Shown here: piece by piece, positions 47,602 through 59,872 of the stretch | How positions within the stretch are numbered: position 1 is the first letter of the stretch | How the letters are laid out: every line of letters begins with the position of its first letter | Assembly (NCBI RefSeq): GCF_030247195.1 | Contig: NC_080671.1 | Span: 69,253,412-69,317,411 of the forward strand | Length of the DNA: 64,000 bases | Origin: Topomyia yanbarensis | Lineage: Eukaryota; Arthropoda; Insecta; Diptera; Culicidae | Reading direction: 5' to 3' | Notes under the pieces: generated by a model | Told to the model about the DNA's origin: nothing | The model's database searches: none | What the model saw: only the letters and a program-made list of their open reading frames with translations | Program-made: the position numbers and the translations under genes

Positions 47602-48249
47602 ATCTATCCCAGGCCCGTCTTAAGACTACGCGGGGCTCCTGGGCACTATTGAGCTAAGGGGCCCCAACAACACGGTGCTACAAAATCAAATAGTTGAATG
47701 TACTTTTAAAGTGAGGTAGTTAAGGTTGTAGGTCTGGTCAAATAATTCACACAAAACCATGATTGATCAATTTAATATACCATCAAAATCTTGATTTAAA
47801 GCAAATTTTTTTTGCTGGATTACGTATACGCTCAACAGTATGTGTATGAACTTTGAACATGAAATTGGATAAAATAACGGAAGATATAATTATAGCATCT
47901 TATAGTGCGAGACAATACCTCACTAATCCCTCAAGAGTTCATGCGAGCAGGTTTCTAATTTGAAAAAAAATGAATCAGCCATTTTTAAGCGATTTTGATC
48001 ATAAATAAGTCATTAGATGCGAAATTAAATGCTCTCCTTAATTTTTTATTAAGACACAGACGTTTCATAATAAAAATCTTTAACAATTTTTATAATTTAA
48101 ATGAAAAATAGCAAAATAATGGTAAGTTTCATGTTGTCCCAAAACCTATGTACTTTTAACAAAAGAGCATAACATAGTATACCGTTGGAAAGAAAATCTA
48201 TTATTTTATTTTTTTTTTCTAAAACACTCGAAAAATTTAAAATCGGTTG

Positions 48250-50971
48250 AAAAATGATCGCGCGAAAAATTGTTTAGTGCCGAAAGTTTCGAAAAATCGT
48301 TTTTTTATGCAAATCAAGATTTTGAGGGTATACAACATTTTTCATACATTGTTTGGTGTTGCATTTGATGAGATCTACAACCTATGCCACAGAGAACAGA
48401 CATACAAGCTAGAACATTTTTTTTGGAAAACATGTGTAAACAATCGAATAAAAATACGTTAAAATCATCGTTGTACACAATTTCGCATATGTGAGTAACC
48501 ATCGTATTCAAGCTTGCACGCAAGGTCCGTATACCGATTGCTGGAAGTCTGCTAACCGATCGTAGCGCCGACCAGCGGCAAGTATCTACTTGCTGCTATC
48601 ATTTGAAAACGACAGTTATTTTTCTTACACACATTGCAACTTCTCTTGTATGTCAGTTATCAGTGCCTATACTAGGTCTCTTGAAAAGTACGAAATCACT
48701 GTAGCGCCGCGTAATTGAATAGGTGTAAACAGCTGTAGAGTAGGATGATCAAAAAATGATTCCCAGCATTACAGAATTATTTCTACTACATGCCACCCTG
48801 AGACTCTTTTCCAAATTTGTGCCAAATCAGTCAAACGTGTTGAAATTATTTTATAAAATAAAGTGAGATTCAAAGTGTTTTGAGAACAAAGAGTATTTCA
48901 GATTTCCACAAACAGGTGTCGTTGCTGATGTCCAAACCGCCAAACACACTAAATACATTGGTGGGAGTTCGATCTCAGGTGATGTATAGTGTAATGGACT
49001 CACCAACTACGCTATAGTCTTCCTAGACGATGTAATCTGACCTTCATAATTGTAAGACGTTGTTTGAGGATTAAAAGTGCCTCCATCAAAAAGGAGAAAT
49101 GTAAGAGTAAGGTGGGTTAAGCGTCCATTAAACCAAAAATGAAGCGCACTTCTGTTCAGAATACTTGATGTAGTTTGCACATGTTTATTTACATTGATTC
49201 GTTTAGTGTTGATCTTAATAGCTTCTTGATGTTTCTGATATTTCATTTTATTCGCATTCCTTTCTGCCGGAATAGGGGGTAAGGTTCTTTGAAATATCAT
49301 TTCTTCATTATACGAATTGTTGGTGAGGTAGATTTTTGTTATATATTCCGACAGACGTTTTGTGCATTCATTTATTGTGACCGGTTCGAGAGGTGTAGAA
49401 AGCAAACTGGTACATTTTAAGAAATAATAATGGTATCCCTACTCAACAAACTGGTGTTTGAAAGACTGTTGAGCGGCAAGGCGGAATGTGGGTCTGGGTT
49501 CATTCTCAGTAGAAGTCGTTGAGATCCTTTGATTTGAAAAATCTCTTGCTACATCTTCCTACGTGGGAGAATTAAAGCCGACCCATGTCATATCTAGGGT
49601 TCAGACTAGCACCAAAATTGGCACTGGTTAAACGCTAAAACCTTCTAATTGGCACCAACAAGATGCTAGTTACTGATGAAGAGAATCCAAAACGTTAAAA
49701 ACTAACTCTAAGTTAGGTAGGATGCCTTCCGCACAAACCAATTCGGATCGATCAGAAAACTTTTTTCTGCGTCCCAACAAATAACATTTAGGATAATTTC
49801 GGGAGAGATGCCGCGTCAGGAGAGATGCCGCACTTTCTATATTTCGTATATGGGGTCACTTTTATACGGAAATATGATATTGTGAGATTGTCTTTCGAAG
49901 AATTACAACACTGGAGATGTAAAATAATCCTTATTATTAACTGACAAAAATTGTATTAATGATTATGTGCGTCCAGTTGCATCAAGGAGCGTGAAAAATA
50001 ATTTTAATTTGTTTGATTTTTTTTGGTAAATCATGTATCGGTTGAATATCTGGGACCTTTTAGAAGGCATTTTCATCATGAGTACAGTCATCCACAATTT
50101 CAGAGGAAGATGTCGTCATGCGGCATCTCTCCCCTACAATTGGGATAGATGCCGCATCAAAATTGCGGGTAAGATGCCGCACATAATGGCGGAGGATCCA
50201 AGGGTAAAAAGTATTTTTTTCACATCGGAATGTCATTAAATGAACTTTGGCATGTATAGGTTCTTAATAAGGTATATCCACAAACTAACGGACCTAACAC
50301 AGTGACATGTAGGATTATGAGTCTATTTACCCATATATTTAAACGGGCGATATGTATCTAAGTATTAGTTACTTCGGTTTATTCTTTAAAGATTCAGGTA
50401 GTAATTTTCGTGAATGCCTTGATTTGTAGTGTGTCAATCAATATTGGGATAAAAACGAAAATTTCAACGATTTTACATTTATTTTCAGAATGAATCTTTC
50501 AAGAACAAACCTATGTTGTATAATCATTTCCGTGTTTGAAACTTGTCGCAATCGATAAAAATGATTTTATCGAATATTAAATTGTTGTGATGGGGCGGAG
50601 TGTAGTGCAAAAACAACATTATTGGTTCTGTGCCAGTCTAAGACTGATTGAGGAGAGTGAAACATGCTGAATCCGTCCAAGAAGTGTCGATTCTTCGCAA
50701 GACCTCAAGAAGTCACTTTTGGGCCATTGACAGACTCAGATGTGATGAAGAAATGAATATTTTGCCACATCCACAGATCGCTTGCCAAACAAGGTTTTCT
50801 GGTTGGTTGACTAAGGCCAAGATGCCTTCCAAACTTTGTGTATTGGGTGTACCAAACGTTGCATTGTTGTTGTTGAAAATAAATTGAAGCTTGAATCGAA
50901 TTGTGTGATCGACGTTTGAATTGATACAATTGTCATGCTGTGCCTCGTTTCATGCTGCTCGGATGCTTTTT
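48250..50971. other. Interior of hAT element 2, no gene recognised
   Basis: A reverse-strand frame of 132 codons at 49007-49405 has no known domain. At 49580-49690 the words CTAGCACCAAAATTGGCACT and GATGCTAGTT resemble the block ACTAGTACCCAAATTAGCAC at about 63281, so a dispersed repeat may be shared. A MITE lies at 49801-50133. Confidence 0.4.
49801..50133. mobile_element. MITE-like inverted-repeat element, 333 bp
   Basis: The ends are a perfect 14-bp inverted repeat, GGGAGAGATGCCGC. The word GATGCCGC recurs inside (49824) and just outside the right end (about 50146-50181). I did not find a target duplication, so the boundary may lie further right, near 50185. Confidence 0.6.
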
Positions 50972-51270
50972 AAACATCTTGATTGATAACTCTTTGAGCT
51001 CTCGATCGAAGCAGTTCGTTTTCTGGTGCTGTGCATAAAGTGAACAAGAATATATATTGACAGTGAAGGTCAACTATTGTTTGAGGCAGTCTTTGTTCGC
51101 CGGTGCCCAGGCTGGTGAAGTGAATACCAGAATTGCCGGACACGCCGCTATATAAGCTAAGTATTATTTTTCTTTCTATCGTTTCCCTTTCCCCGATCGG
51201 TCTACTTTTCCCTTTCCCCTGAATAGAAGTTTCATCTCTCGTTTACACCACGTGCTATCCTCGTGCCTAA

Positions 51271-52635
51271 ATGGCCGAGGGTGAAGGAACATTGGATGGG
51301 AATGATATTCCCATGGATTTACCGGATAAACCCGATATTACTCCCTCCCCTGATTCCCCCAGTCCTCCCCGTATTAAAACATACCCAGCCAGTTCAAATG
51401 AACCCTGGGTGGTGTATTTCCGGCCCAACACGAAATCGCCCAATATTCTAGAAATATCACGGGAGCTGACTGCTAACTACCCGGCCGTAGCTCAGATAAC
51501 ACGTGTTCGAGCTAATAAGATACGCGTTATAGTAAATGACCTCGATCAGGCAAACCAGATTGCTCGCAGCGAGCGTTTTACGAAACAATTCAGAGTGTAT
51601 GTGCCTTGTAGGGCAGTGGAGATCGATGGAATAGTCGCCGAACCGGGTCTAAAGTGCGAAGACCTGTTGAAGTACGGGGTTGGCTGCTTTAAGGACCCTT
51701 CACTTCAAAAGGTGAAGATTCTGGAATGCAAGCAATTGTATTCCGCAAAAACAGAAAATGATAAGACGACTTATTCTCCGTCAGACTCGATTCGGGTGAC
51801 TTTCTCCGGGTCTGCTCTTCCCAACTATGTCCTCCTGGATAGGGTTCGCTTACCCGTTCGCCTGTTTGTACCGCGGGTAATGAACTGCAGCAATTGCAAG
51901 CAACTGGGTCACACAGCCACTTATTGTGGCAATAAAAAACGGTGCGGCAAATTCGAGGGAGAGCATGAGGATGACGCTTGCGGTGGAGAAACTGAGAAGT
52001 GTATTTACTGCGGGGGCCCTCCGCATGCTCTTAAGTCATGCCCGGCGTACAAGCAGCGCGGGGATAAAATTAAGCGCTCCCTTAAGGATCGCTCGAGGCA
52101 CTCTTATGCAGAAATGCTATAGAATGCTTCGCCATCTGTCCCTTCCGAAAATTCCTTTGCTCTTTTGGCTGGCGTTGAGCAAGAATCTGACGACCCACAA
52201 GAGGGAACATCATTGGTTAACCCAGGGGAATCCAGAAAGAGGAGAAATCTAGCCTCCCCTAAATTGCCTCGTAAGGGTGCCAAGGTGTCGTCCCCTCAGA
52301 GTGCGCCAACTACAATCAATAAATCCAACGGAAGTGATGCACAAAAGCCGAAGCAATTTGCTCCAGGACTTGGAAATATTAATTCTAACAAGGAGTACCC
52401 ACCACTTCCAGGGACATCCAAAACCCCAAGTGTCCCCTTTTTTCAAACAGATACTCAGTCCAGTAGCGGACTAATGAAATTTTCTGACATAGTGGACTTA
52501 ATTTTCACAGCTTTCAATGTTACTGATCCTCTTAAAAGCCTTCTGATACGTTTTCTCCCTATAGTGCAAACATTTTTGAAGCAGTTGACTACTAAATGGC
52601 CCCTCCTTGCAGCGATCGTATCCTTCGATGGCTAA
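51271..52635 (+). pseudogene. ORF1 (gag-like) of the full-length I/Loner element, one nonsense codon
   Basis: The start is ATG at 51271 (MAEGEGTLDGNDIPMDLP). The frame is open for 454 codons except for TAG at 52120-52122. Three cysteine-rich knuckles lie at about residues 206-257: CSNCKQLGHTATYC, a variant CGKFEGEHEDDAC, and CIYCGGPPHALKSC. After the TAG the frame continues with SDDPQEGTS, a basic stretch, and ends at 52635. The reverse-strand copy at 11055 has lysine where this has the TAG. The stop codon overlaps the ORF2 ATG (ATGGCTAA at 52628-52635). Confidence 0.9.
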
Positions 52636-55600
52636 GTCATCGAACGAGGTCACCGATTCGATCACTGTTCTACAGTGGAACAGCAGAAGTATCCTCCCGA
52701 AAATCGATTCCTTTAAATTTTTACTAAATAGTTTAAAATGTGATGCTTTCGCATTATGTGAAACTTGGTTAACTTCCGATATAAATCTCAACTTCCACGA
52801 CTTTAATATAATTCGTCTGGATCGAGAAAACCCCTATGGAGGAGTACTTTTGGGGATCAAAAAGTGCTATTCTTTCAACCGAATTAACCTCCCTTCAACA
52901 CCAGGCATTGAAATTGTCGCTTGTCAAGTTTTAATCAAAGGTAAAGACCTTTGCATTGCTTCCATCTACATTCCTCCTAGAGCCTCGGTAGGGCACCGAA
53001 CGCTTTGTAATATCACGGAATCCTTACCGGCACCGCGGCTAGTTCTGGGAGACTTTAACTCGCACGGTACGGTATGGGGTTGTCTTCATGATGATAATAG
53101 ATCAACATTAATCCAAGATCTTTGCGACAATTTCAACATGACCATCTTAAACACGGGAGAAATGACGCGGATTCCTACACCACCAGCACGCGCAAGCGCG
53201 TTGGATTTATCGCTTTGCTCGACATCGCTACAGTTAGATTGCATGTGGAAGGTGATCCCTGATCCCCACGGTAGCGATCATTTGCCTATCGTGATTTCAA
53301 TTGCTAACGGTTCAAGACCATCGAAAACAATCAATGCCTCGTATGACCTCACACGGAACATTGATTGGAAGAGTTACGCGACCGCGATATCCGTTAAAAT
53401 CGAATCCACTCAAGAACTTCCTCCGGAGGAAGAGTACAGGTTTTTGGCTGGCTTGATTCTCGACAGTGCGAATCAAGCTCAGACTAAACCAGTACCCAGC
53501 GCGAATACCCATGGACGGTCTCCCACACTGTGGTGGGATAAAGAGTGCTCAGAGCTGTACGCGGAGAAGTCCACTGCATATAAGGCCTTCCGGGAAGACG
53601 GGTTACCCGCTAGCTATCAACAGTACGCGTCGCTAGAAAGGCGAATGAAGAGTTTAATGAAAGCCAAAAAACGCAGTTATTGGCGCCGGTTCGTCGACGG
53701 GTTAACGAGAGAAACAGCGATGAGCACTCTTTGGGGTACGGCTCGACGTATGCGTAACCGTAATAGTACCAACGAGAACGTGGAATATTCAAACCGTTGG
53801 ATATTCGCTTTCGCCAAGAAGATCTGTCCGGACTCTGTCCCGGTACAGAAAACGTGCCGCGCCGCGTCTCCTCCCGATACCGCGAACGAAACACCGTTTT
53901 CGATGGTGGAGTTTTCACTTGCTCTCTTATCATGCAACAATAACGCCCCAGGGTTAGACAGAATCAAATTCAACTTGCTGAAGAATCTGCCTGACACTGC
54001 AAAAAGGCGCTTGCTGAACTTATTTAACAAGTTTCTTGAGGGTAACATTGTCCCTCATGAATGGAGGCAAGTGAAGGTCATCGCCATCCAAAAACCAGGA
54101 AAACCAGCCTCCGACCACAACTCGTATCGGCCGATTGCAATGCTGTCCTGTATTCGGAAGTTGTTCGAGAAAATGATCTTGTTTCGCCTCGACAATTGGG
54201 TTGAAGCAAATGGCTTACTGTCAGATACACAATTTGGCTTCCGCAAAGGCAAAGGGACGAACGATTGCCTTGCGTTGCTTTCTACAGAAATCCAAATGGC
54301 CTATGCTAACAAAGAGCAGATGGCATCAGTCTTCTTGGATATTAAGGGGGCTTTTGACTCAGTTTCTATCAACATTCTGTCAGAGAAGCTGCACCAGCAT
54401 GGTCTTTCACCAATTTTAAATAACTTTTTGCTAAACCTGTTGTCTGAAAAGCACATGCACTTTTCGCATGGCGATTTAACAACATCGCGATTTAGCTACA
54501 TGGGTCTTCCCCAGGGCTTATGTCTAAGTCCCCTGCTCTACAATTTTTACGTGAATGACATTGACGATTGTCTTGCCAATTCATGCACGCTAAGGCAACT
54601 TGCAGACGACGGGGTGGTCTCTGTTACAGGGCCCAAAGCTGCCGACTTGCAAGGACCATTACAAAATACCTTGGACAATTTGTCTGCTTGGGCTCTTCAG
54701 CTGGGTATTGAGTTCTCCACGGAGAAAACTGAGTTGGTTGTTTTTTTTCTAGGAAGCGTGAGCCGGCGCAACTCCAGGTTCTATTAATGGGTGCAACGAT
54801 CAACCAGGTTTTCACATTTAAATATCTCGGGGTCTGGTTCGACTCTAAAGGTACCTGGGGATGTCACATTAGGTATCTGAAACAGAAATGCCAACAAAGG
54901 ATCAATTTTCTCCGAACAATAACTGGAACATGGTGGGGTGCTCACCCAGGAGACCTGATCAGGTTGTACAAAACAACGATATTGTCGGTGATGGAGTACG
55001 GGTGTTTCTGTTTCCGCTCCGCTGCGAACATACACTTCATCAAACTGGAGAGAATCCAGTATCGTTGTTTGCGCATTGCCTTGGGTTGCATGCATTCGAC
55101 CCATACGATGAGTCTCGAAGTGCTGGCGCGCGCTCTTCCACTAAAAAATCGATTCTGGGAACTCTCATATCGATTGCTCATCCAATGCGACAGTCTGAAC
55201 CCGTTGGTGATTGAAAACTTCGAGAGGCTCGTCGAGCTTAATTCTCAAACCCGATTTATGTCCTTGTACTTCGACTACATGGCACAGAGCATTAATCCTT
55301 CTACGTATACTCCCAACCGTGTTCGTTTCCTAGATACTTCTGATTCTACTGTATTATTCGACACATCCATGAAGGAAGAGATTCGTGGAATCCCGGACCA
55401 TATACGCCCTCAAGTGATCCCCAATATATTTTATAATAAATTCCGAGAAGTCGACTGTGACAAAATGTTCTACACTGACGGATCAAGTCTCGATGGGTCC
55501 ACTGGCTTCGGTATCTTCAACAATACTATCACCGCTTCATTCAAGCTCAATGATCCTGCTTCAGTTTACGTCGCAGAGTTAGCTGCAATTCAGTACACCC

Positions 55601-56320
55601 TTGGGATCATCGACACTCTGCCCACAGTTCACTACTTCATCATTTCGGACAGCCTCAGCTCTATCGAGGCTCTTCGTGCGGTGAAGCCTAAAAAGCAATT
55701 CCCGTATTTTCTGGGGAAGATACAGGAGTCCTTGTGTACGTTATCTGAAAAATCTTATCAGATTACCTTTGTTTGGGTCCCCTCTCATTGTTCTATCCCG
55801 GGCAATGAAAAGGCCGACTCATTAGCAAAGGTGGGCGCATTAAATGGTGACATATACGAAAGACCAATTTGCTTCAACGAATTTTTTAGTATTTGTCGTC
55901 AGAGGACACTCAACAGTTGGCAAACCTCGTGGAGCAATGGTGAACTTGGACGATGGCTACATTCGATTATCCCAAAGGTATCAACGAAACCTTGGTTCAG
56001 GGGGATGGATGTAGGTCGGGATTTTATTCGTGTAATGTCCCGACTTATGTCCAACCACTACACCCTAGATGCACATTTGCGGCGTATTGGGCTTGCGGAG
56101 AGTAGTCTGTGCGCTATCGAGTGACGAGGGCTATCATGACATCGAGCACGTTGTCGGGGTATGCGCCGGGTATTTGGACGCCAGGTCTCAGTTAAAGGAT
56201 TCCCTTCGGGCCCGAGGTAGACCACCCAATGTCCCAGTCCGAGATATGCTGGCAAATCGTGATTTCCCCTATATGTCCCTTATTTATACTTTCATAAAAA
56301 CGATAAATATCCCAATTTAG
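52628..56320 (+). pseudogene. ORF2 (endonuclease, RT, RNase H) of the full-length I/Loner element, two frameshifts
   Basis: I chose ATG 52628 because it overlaps the ORF1 stop and begins just before VTDSITVLQWNSRSI. The endonuclease (about residues 10-240) has LCETWL, YGGVLLGIKK, LGDFNSHGTVWG and SDHLPIVI. RT has KPASDHNSYRPIAMLSC, FGFRKGKGTNDC, FLDIKGAFDSV and LADD. RNase H at about 55460-55840 keeps its catalytic residues: FYTDGS, AELAAI, SDSLSS and HCSIPGNEKAD. The extra T lies in the T8 run at 54741-54748. A second shift near 56110 precedes the C-terminal block GYHDIEHVVGVCAGY. Stop at 56320. Confidence 0.92.
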
Positions 56321-57105
56321 CCCCTCTCTTTTTATTTCTCGTTTTTAGAAGTTTCCTCCTGCCGTGTGGAACCGATATGCTTCAGACTGCCACTATGTAA
56401 CCGCCGTCGCCCTTATCACTACGGAATCTGAAGCGAGAGCGACTCGAGGTCCAAAGGATTCCCATTGAAGGATTCCCCGCGGGTCCGAAGAATACCATCC
56501 GCCTAACCGACCTACTAGACTGAGGCGCAAATTTGTTTCGCTGATCTCCCGTTTGCCCGAAAGTTGCAAGTTTTGCTCTTCTCTACCGGTCACCATCTAC
56601 GCCTTCTCTCCCCTGTCCTTGATACAACTACTTCTACACCGATTTTGGAAATGACCAAGCATAAGTATCCGATAAAAAATCAAATTTGTATTCCGTATTC
56701 CTGTAATTTCTACTCTTTGTTAAAACTATTGTCCCCCATCTTGTAAATAGAATTGTATCCCTAGTTTTAAAACATCTGTGAAATTTTTCATAAATATTTG
56801 TTCCCCCTTTTGTGTACCAAACTATATTGTTAGTTTTAAGATAACTGTAAATATTTCCTAAAAAACTATTACTATTGAATTCCTTGTTTTAAAAAATTTT
56901 CATAAAAAAAAATCTTTTGCCCCCTCTCTTATATATAGATTTTTTTTTCTAGTCTTAAGATAGCTGTAAATTTTTTCTCTTTTATAAAAAAAAATATTTC
57001 AACATTGTAACCTCCTAGTTTTAAGATATTCAAAATGTAAAAACAAAAGAATTCGGCACCGCCAAGCTAACGCATTTGTGCCTATCAAATAAAAGAAATG
57101 AAAAA
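56321..57105 (+). repeat. Degenerate repeats in the I/Loner 3' UTR
   Basis: The word TAGTTTTAAGATA or a close form recurs at about 56760, 56833, 56950 and 57008, usually followed by CTGTAAAT and a T-rich stretch. The period is about 60-110 bp. They precede the 3' A-rich end. They may mark duplication inside the UTR. Confidence 0.6.
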
Positions 57106-57330
57106 AAACATCTTGATTACCTGGGATACAGTACAATGTGCGATTCGGAGTTGCTTCTGATCAATTATTACCCTCGCATTAAAAAGTAATGAACAATTGA
57201 ATGCGACTTTTCTTTGAAATATAATCTGCAGACGGATTTTATATTCATCCTAAGTACGGGGCATCCAAAATCCCGGAGCCCCTGGCCCTGGCCCAGTGTG
57301 CCCATGCGTAAAAACGGTACTGATCTATCC

Positions 57331-59870
57331 CCCACCCCAATTACGTAACAAATTCTTCAAACAAATTTTTTCTACTGTGCCCCAATATATCACAACATGT
57401 CACAATTTGTCATTTGTTGAATTTGCTATAGTCCCGCCCCGTTAAAAAAAGTTTATTAATGGCTCTTTAACAGTAACAAAAATTCTGCAACCTAATATAA
57501 CATCATGCTCTCTGCCTAGCAAAATTGGTTGGTCTGTTCCGAGAGTATATTTAAAACGAGCAGCTTCATTATTGTGGGCTGTGTTGTGGAAGCTCATGCT
57601 CGCCAGAGGAATTATTGAGTTCTTCCGCGAAATATGGAATCTCATTTTCCAGTCAAATTTTCAATAATATACTAATGAACTTAGGCAAACAATCTTTAGA
57701 TTAAGTATTTCTTAGACGATTAAATCGATTAATTACTTGGACAAAATAAATAAATTAATAAATTACAGTTTAATGCCGCGCAAATTTTAAATTTCATACA
57801 TACTTGCATACGGCACGGCTTGATGCTAGCAGAAGGGGAAAAAAATGATCGCATGGTCGTTCTAGGCGAGGATTTGTGAAGTTTCTTTTGCCGGCGTCGG
57901 CGGTAAAACGTGATGATGAGTTATGTTCTATCAAAGACCATGCGGTAGACTTGGGTGCAACGCCCAACTCCTACTTAGCAGAAGGCAAAGGACTCTTCAC
58001 ATTTCCTTTCGATCATGTCCATATAAGCCTGCCTAGTCCTGGTCTTCCGTTCTATGTTTATAACTGAAAGAAACTATCCGGTCAAAATTTCGCAAATAAG
58101 GATCGTTTGTGGGAAGCAGCTTAAAAGTAATGGTACGCTATCCCAACGGAAACTTATCAGCGTTTGAATGACTCAATACCAAGGCGAATGGATAACATTT
58201 GGTTAAATAAGGGAGGTTACACAGGCTACTAGTTGTTAAAAATATTGAAGTCTCAAAATCATTGAGTTTGAAAAATTTTAATGCAATAGATTACAATACA
58301 CCTATTTCACTGACCAGGTACTTTTTTGGATTTCATGGAGAAGAGAGAGTTACGGTAAAGCACAACATTTAATTTACAAATTAAAGTCTTTTCATATTTA
58401 CGACTGTACCTAACTATAAAATATTTGAATATAAAAAGATTTTTAGAAAAAACTCCAAATTTCATGTAGTTTGATCTCAAACCTATTTTATTAACCAGCA
58501 GTATACGTCCAATATTTAATTTCTTCATTCGACCGCATCTTATCGTAACAAACGTACCGGCTATGCCAATATATAAATGCAAATTTTCTCATCTCAGCAA
58601 CTGGAAAAGCACATCAACCATTCGGCCGAGGAAAGGCTGTATGGAAATGGAAATAAAAATCAATATAAGAACTGATTGAAAATGCAGGCTCATCACTCTT
58701 TCTCCATCGACGATACAGCAAATCGGGCAAAGTTTCAACTCTACTCTCAGACCACAACCCCTTCGTCTGCCGTCGCGGAACCCAAAACCGGACCGAACAA
58801 ACAATCGGAGTTGTGCGATTGCATCTATCCGCGCGAAAATGGTGTCCTCTTTTGCCCGGTTCTGGCAGCAGAGCGGCCAGAGATCCATTATTTGGTTGAT
58901 TATTCAGTTTCACTCTTCGCCCGGCTACAAAAGGAGTGGATCACCATCAACTTCCTAGTTGCTGCATTGTATATCGGATCGGGGCCGAAGTCCAGTCTGA
59001 GGCTGCGAACCGCTGAGGAATGGATACGTTTGACGGAAGTACCGATGCTGATGCTTTCGACGAAAAGTTGCCGTTAGCTTGCTGCTCGTTAGAAGCTGGT
59101 CGAGCAGAAACGGGGTTCGACGGAAAAGCGTTTCGTTGGCTTTAGACTTGTCAGATTTCCGGTTCGTGGGTATAGTCAATTCCCGGACCGGTATTGGTGC
59201 CTCGGTCCATATAGTCTTGCCTTCAATGGTACGATTTTATGTAAATTTTATGCGATGAGTTTTATGTTTTTCTTGTTTCGACGCCAGCGTAGTTTCATGT
59301 TATTTTATGAAGTTGGTGCCTAACTTTAGTCAGCTCTCAGAGCAAAGGTTCAAATATTTATTTTCATACAAAAATGACTAGGGAAAATGAAGGATCACTA
59401 ATTGCCTTGCAGATTGTTGTACTCAACTGTCTCTACGGGTAAAAGTACAGAAAAGTTGCGCATGAGAAATTTTCTCGTTTTTAGTTTACTGCAACATTGT
59501 TTAATTCCTGGCAACCGATGGATTGAAGGAAGAACGAGTACATACAGAGGTATCTACAATTTTAAGAAATTCAACTGATGGATATTCTGCACATCTTTCA
59601 ATGCTCTTCTGATAATCGACGCAAAAACCTTATTGCAGCAGTTTGGGTTAGTGCTCCAAAACCAATACATAGTTATCGTAGTGGGTTATACACCTAATGC
59701 CAATGAAATGTTATTTATATTTAATTGTTTGATGATACTAAATTATAAACTATGAGGTTATAAACGTTTCATTCTTGCAAATTAGTCAAATATTATCGAA
59801 ATAATTTGAGCTCTCATTAAGCTATAGTTAAATTCTGGATTCTTCCAATAAATTCCAATAAAACGATTTT
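57331..59870. other. Unassigned sequence
   Basis: A forward frame of 133 codons at 58676-59077 (MKMQAHHSFSIDDTANRAKF at its start) lies in a less AT-rich segment (58680-59200) and overlaps reverse frames of 99 codons. No domain is recognised. It could be an exon or an old fragment; I cannot decide. The remainder is AT-rich with nothing nameable. Confidence 0.35.
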
Positions 59871-59872
59871 TG

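Larger units (their letters stand above)
50985..57105 (+). mobile_element. I/Loner-clade non-LTR retrotransposon, full length, nearly intact
   Basis: AAACATCTTGATT is duplicated at 50972-50984 and 57106-57118; its leading A's merge with the 3' A-rich tail. The ~6.1-kb element has a 286-bp 5' UTR, ORF1 with zinc knuckles, ORF2 with endonuclease, RT and RNase H, and a repeat-containing 3' UTR ending ATGAAAAA. Only three lesions are visible: an in-frame TAG in ORF1, one extra T in a T-run of ORF2, and a shift near 56110. It is the youngest retrotransposon in the window. It inserted in hAT element 2. Confidence 0.92.
47610..57322. mobile_element. hAT-type element 2, split by a full-length I/Loner element
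   Basis: A perfect 8-bp duplication, ATCTATCC, lies at 47602-47609 and 57323-57330. The left end is CAGGCCCGTCTTAAGACTAC, continuing GCGGGGCTCCTGGGCAC. The right end read inward is CAGTACCGTTTTTACGCATG, continuing GGCACACTGGGCC...GGGGCTCC. Removing the retrotransposon leaves about 3.6 kb. I see no hAT transposase. Its left part shares segments with the right part of hAT element 1 (47685-47810 with about 42735-42835). Confidence 0.78.

Noticed and set aside
58676..59077. 133-codon frame as a host gene
   Set aside because: No domain, and reverse frames of 99 codons overlap it; the balanced composition alone is not enough to call a gene.
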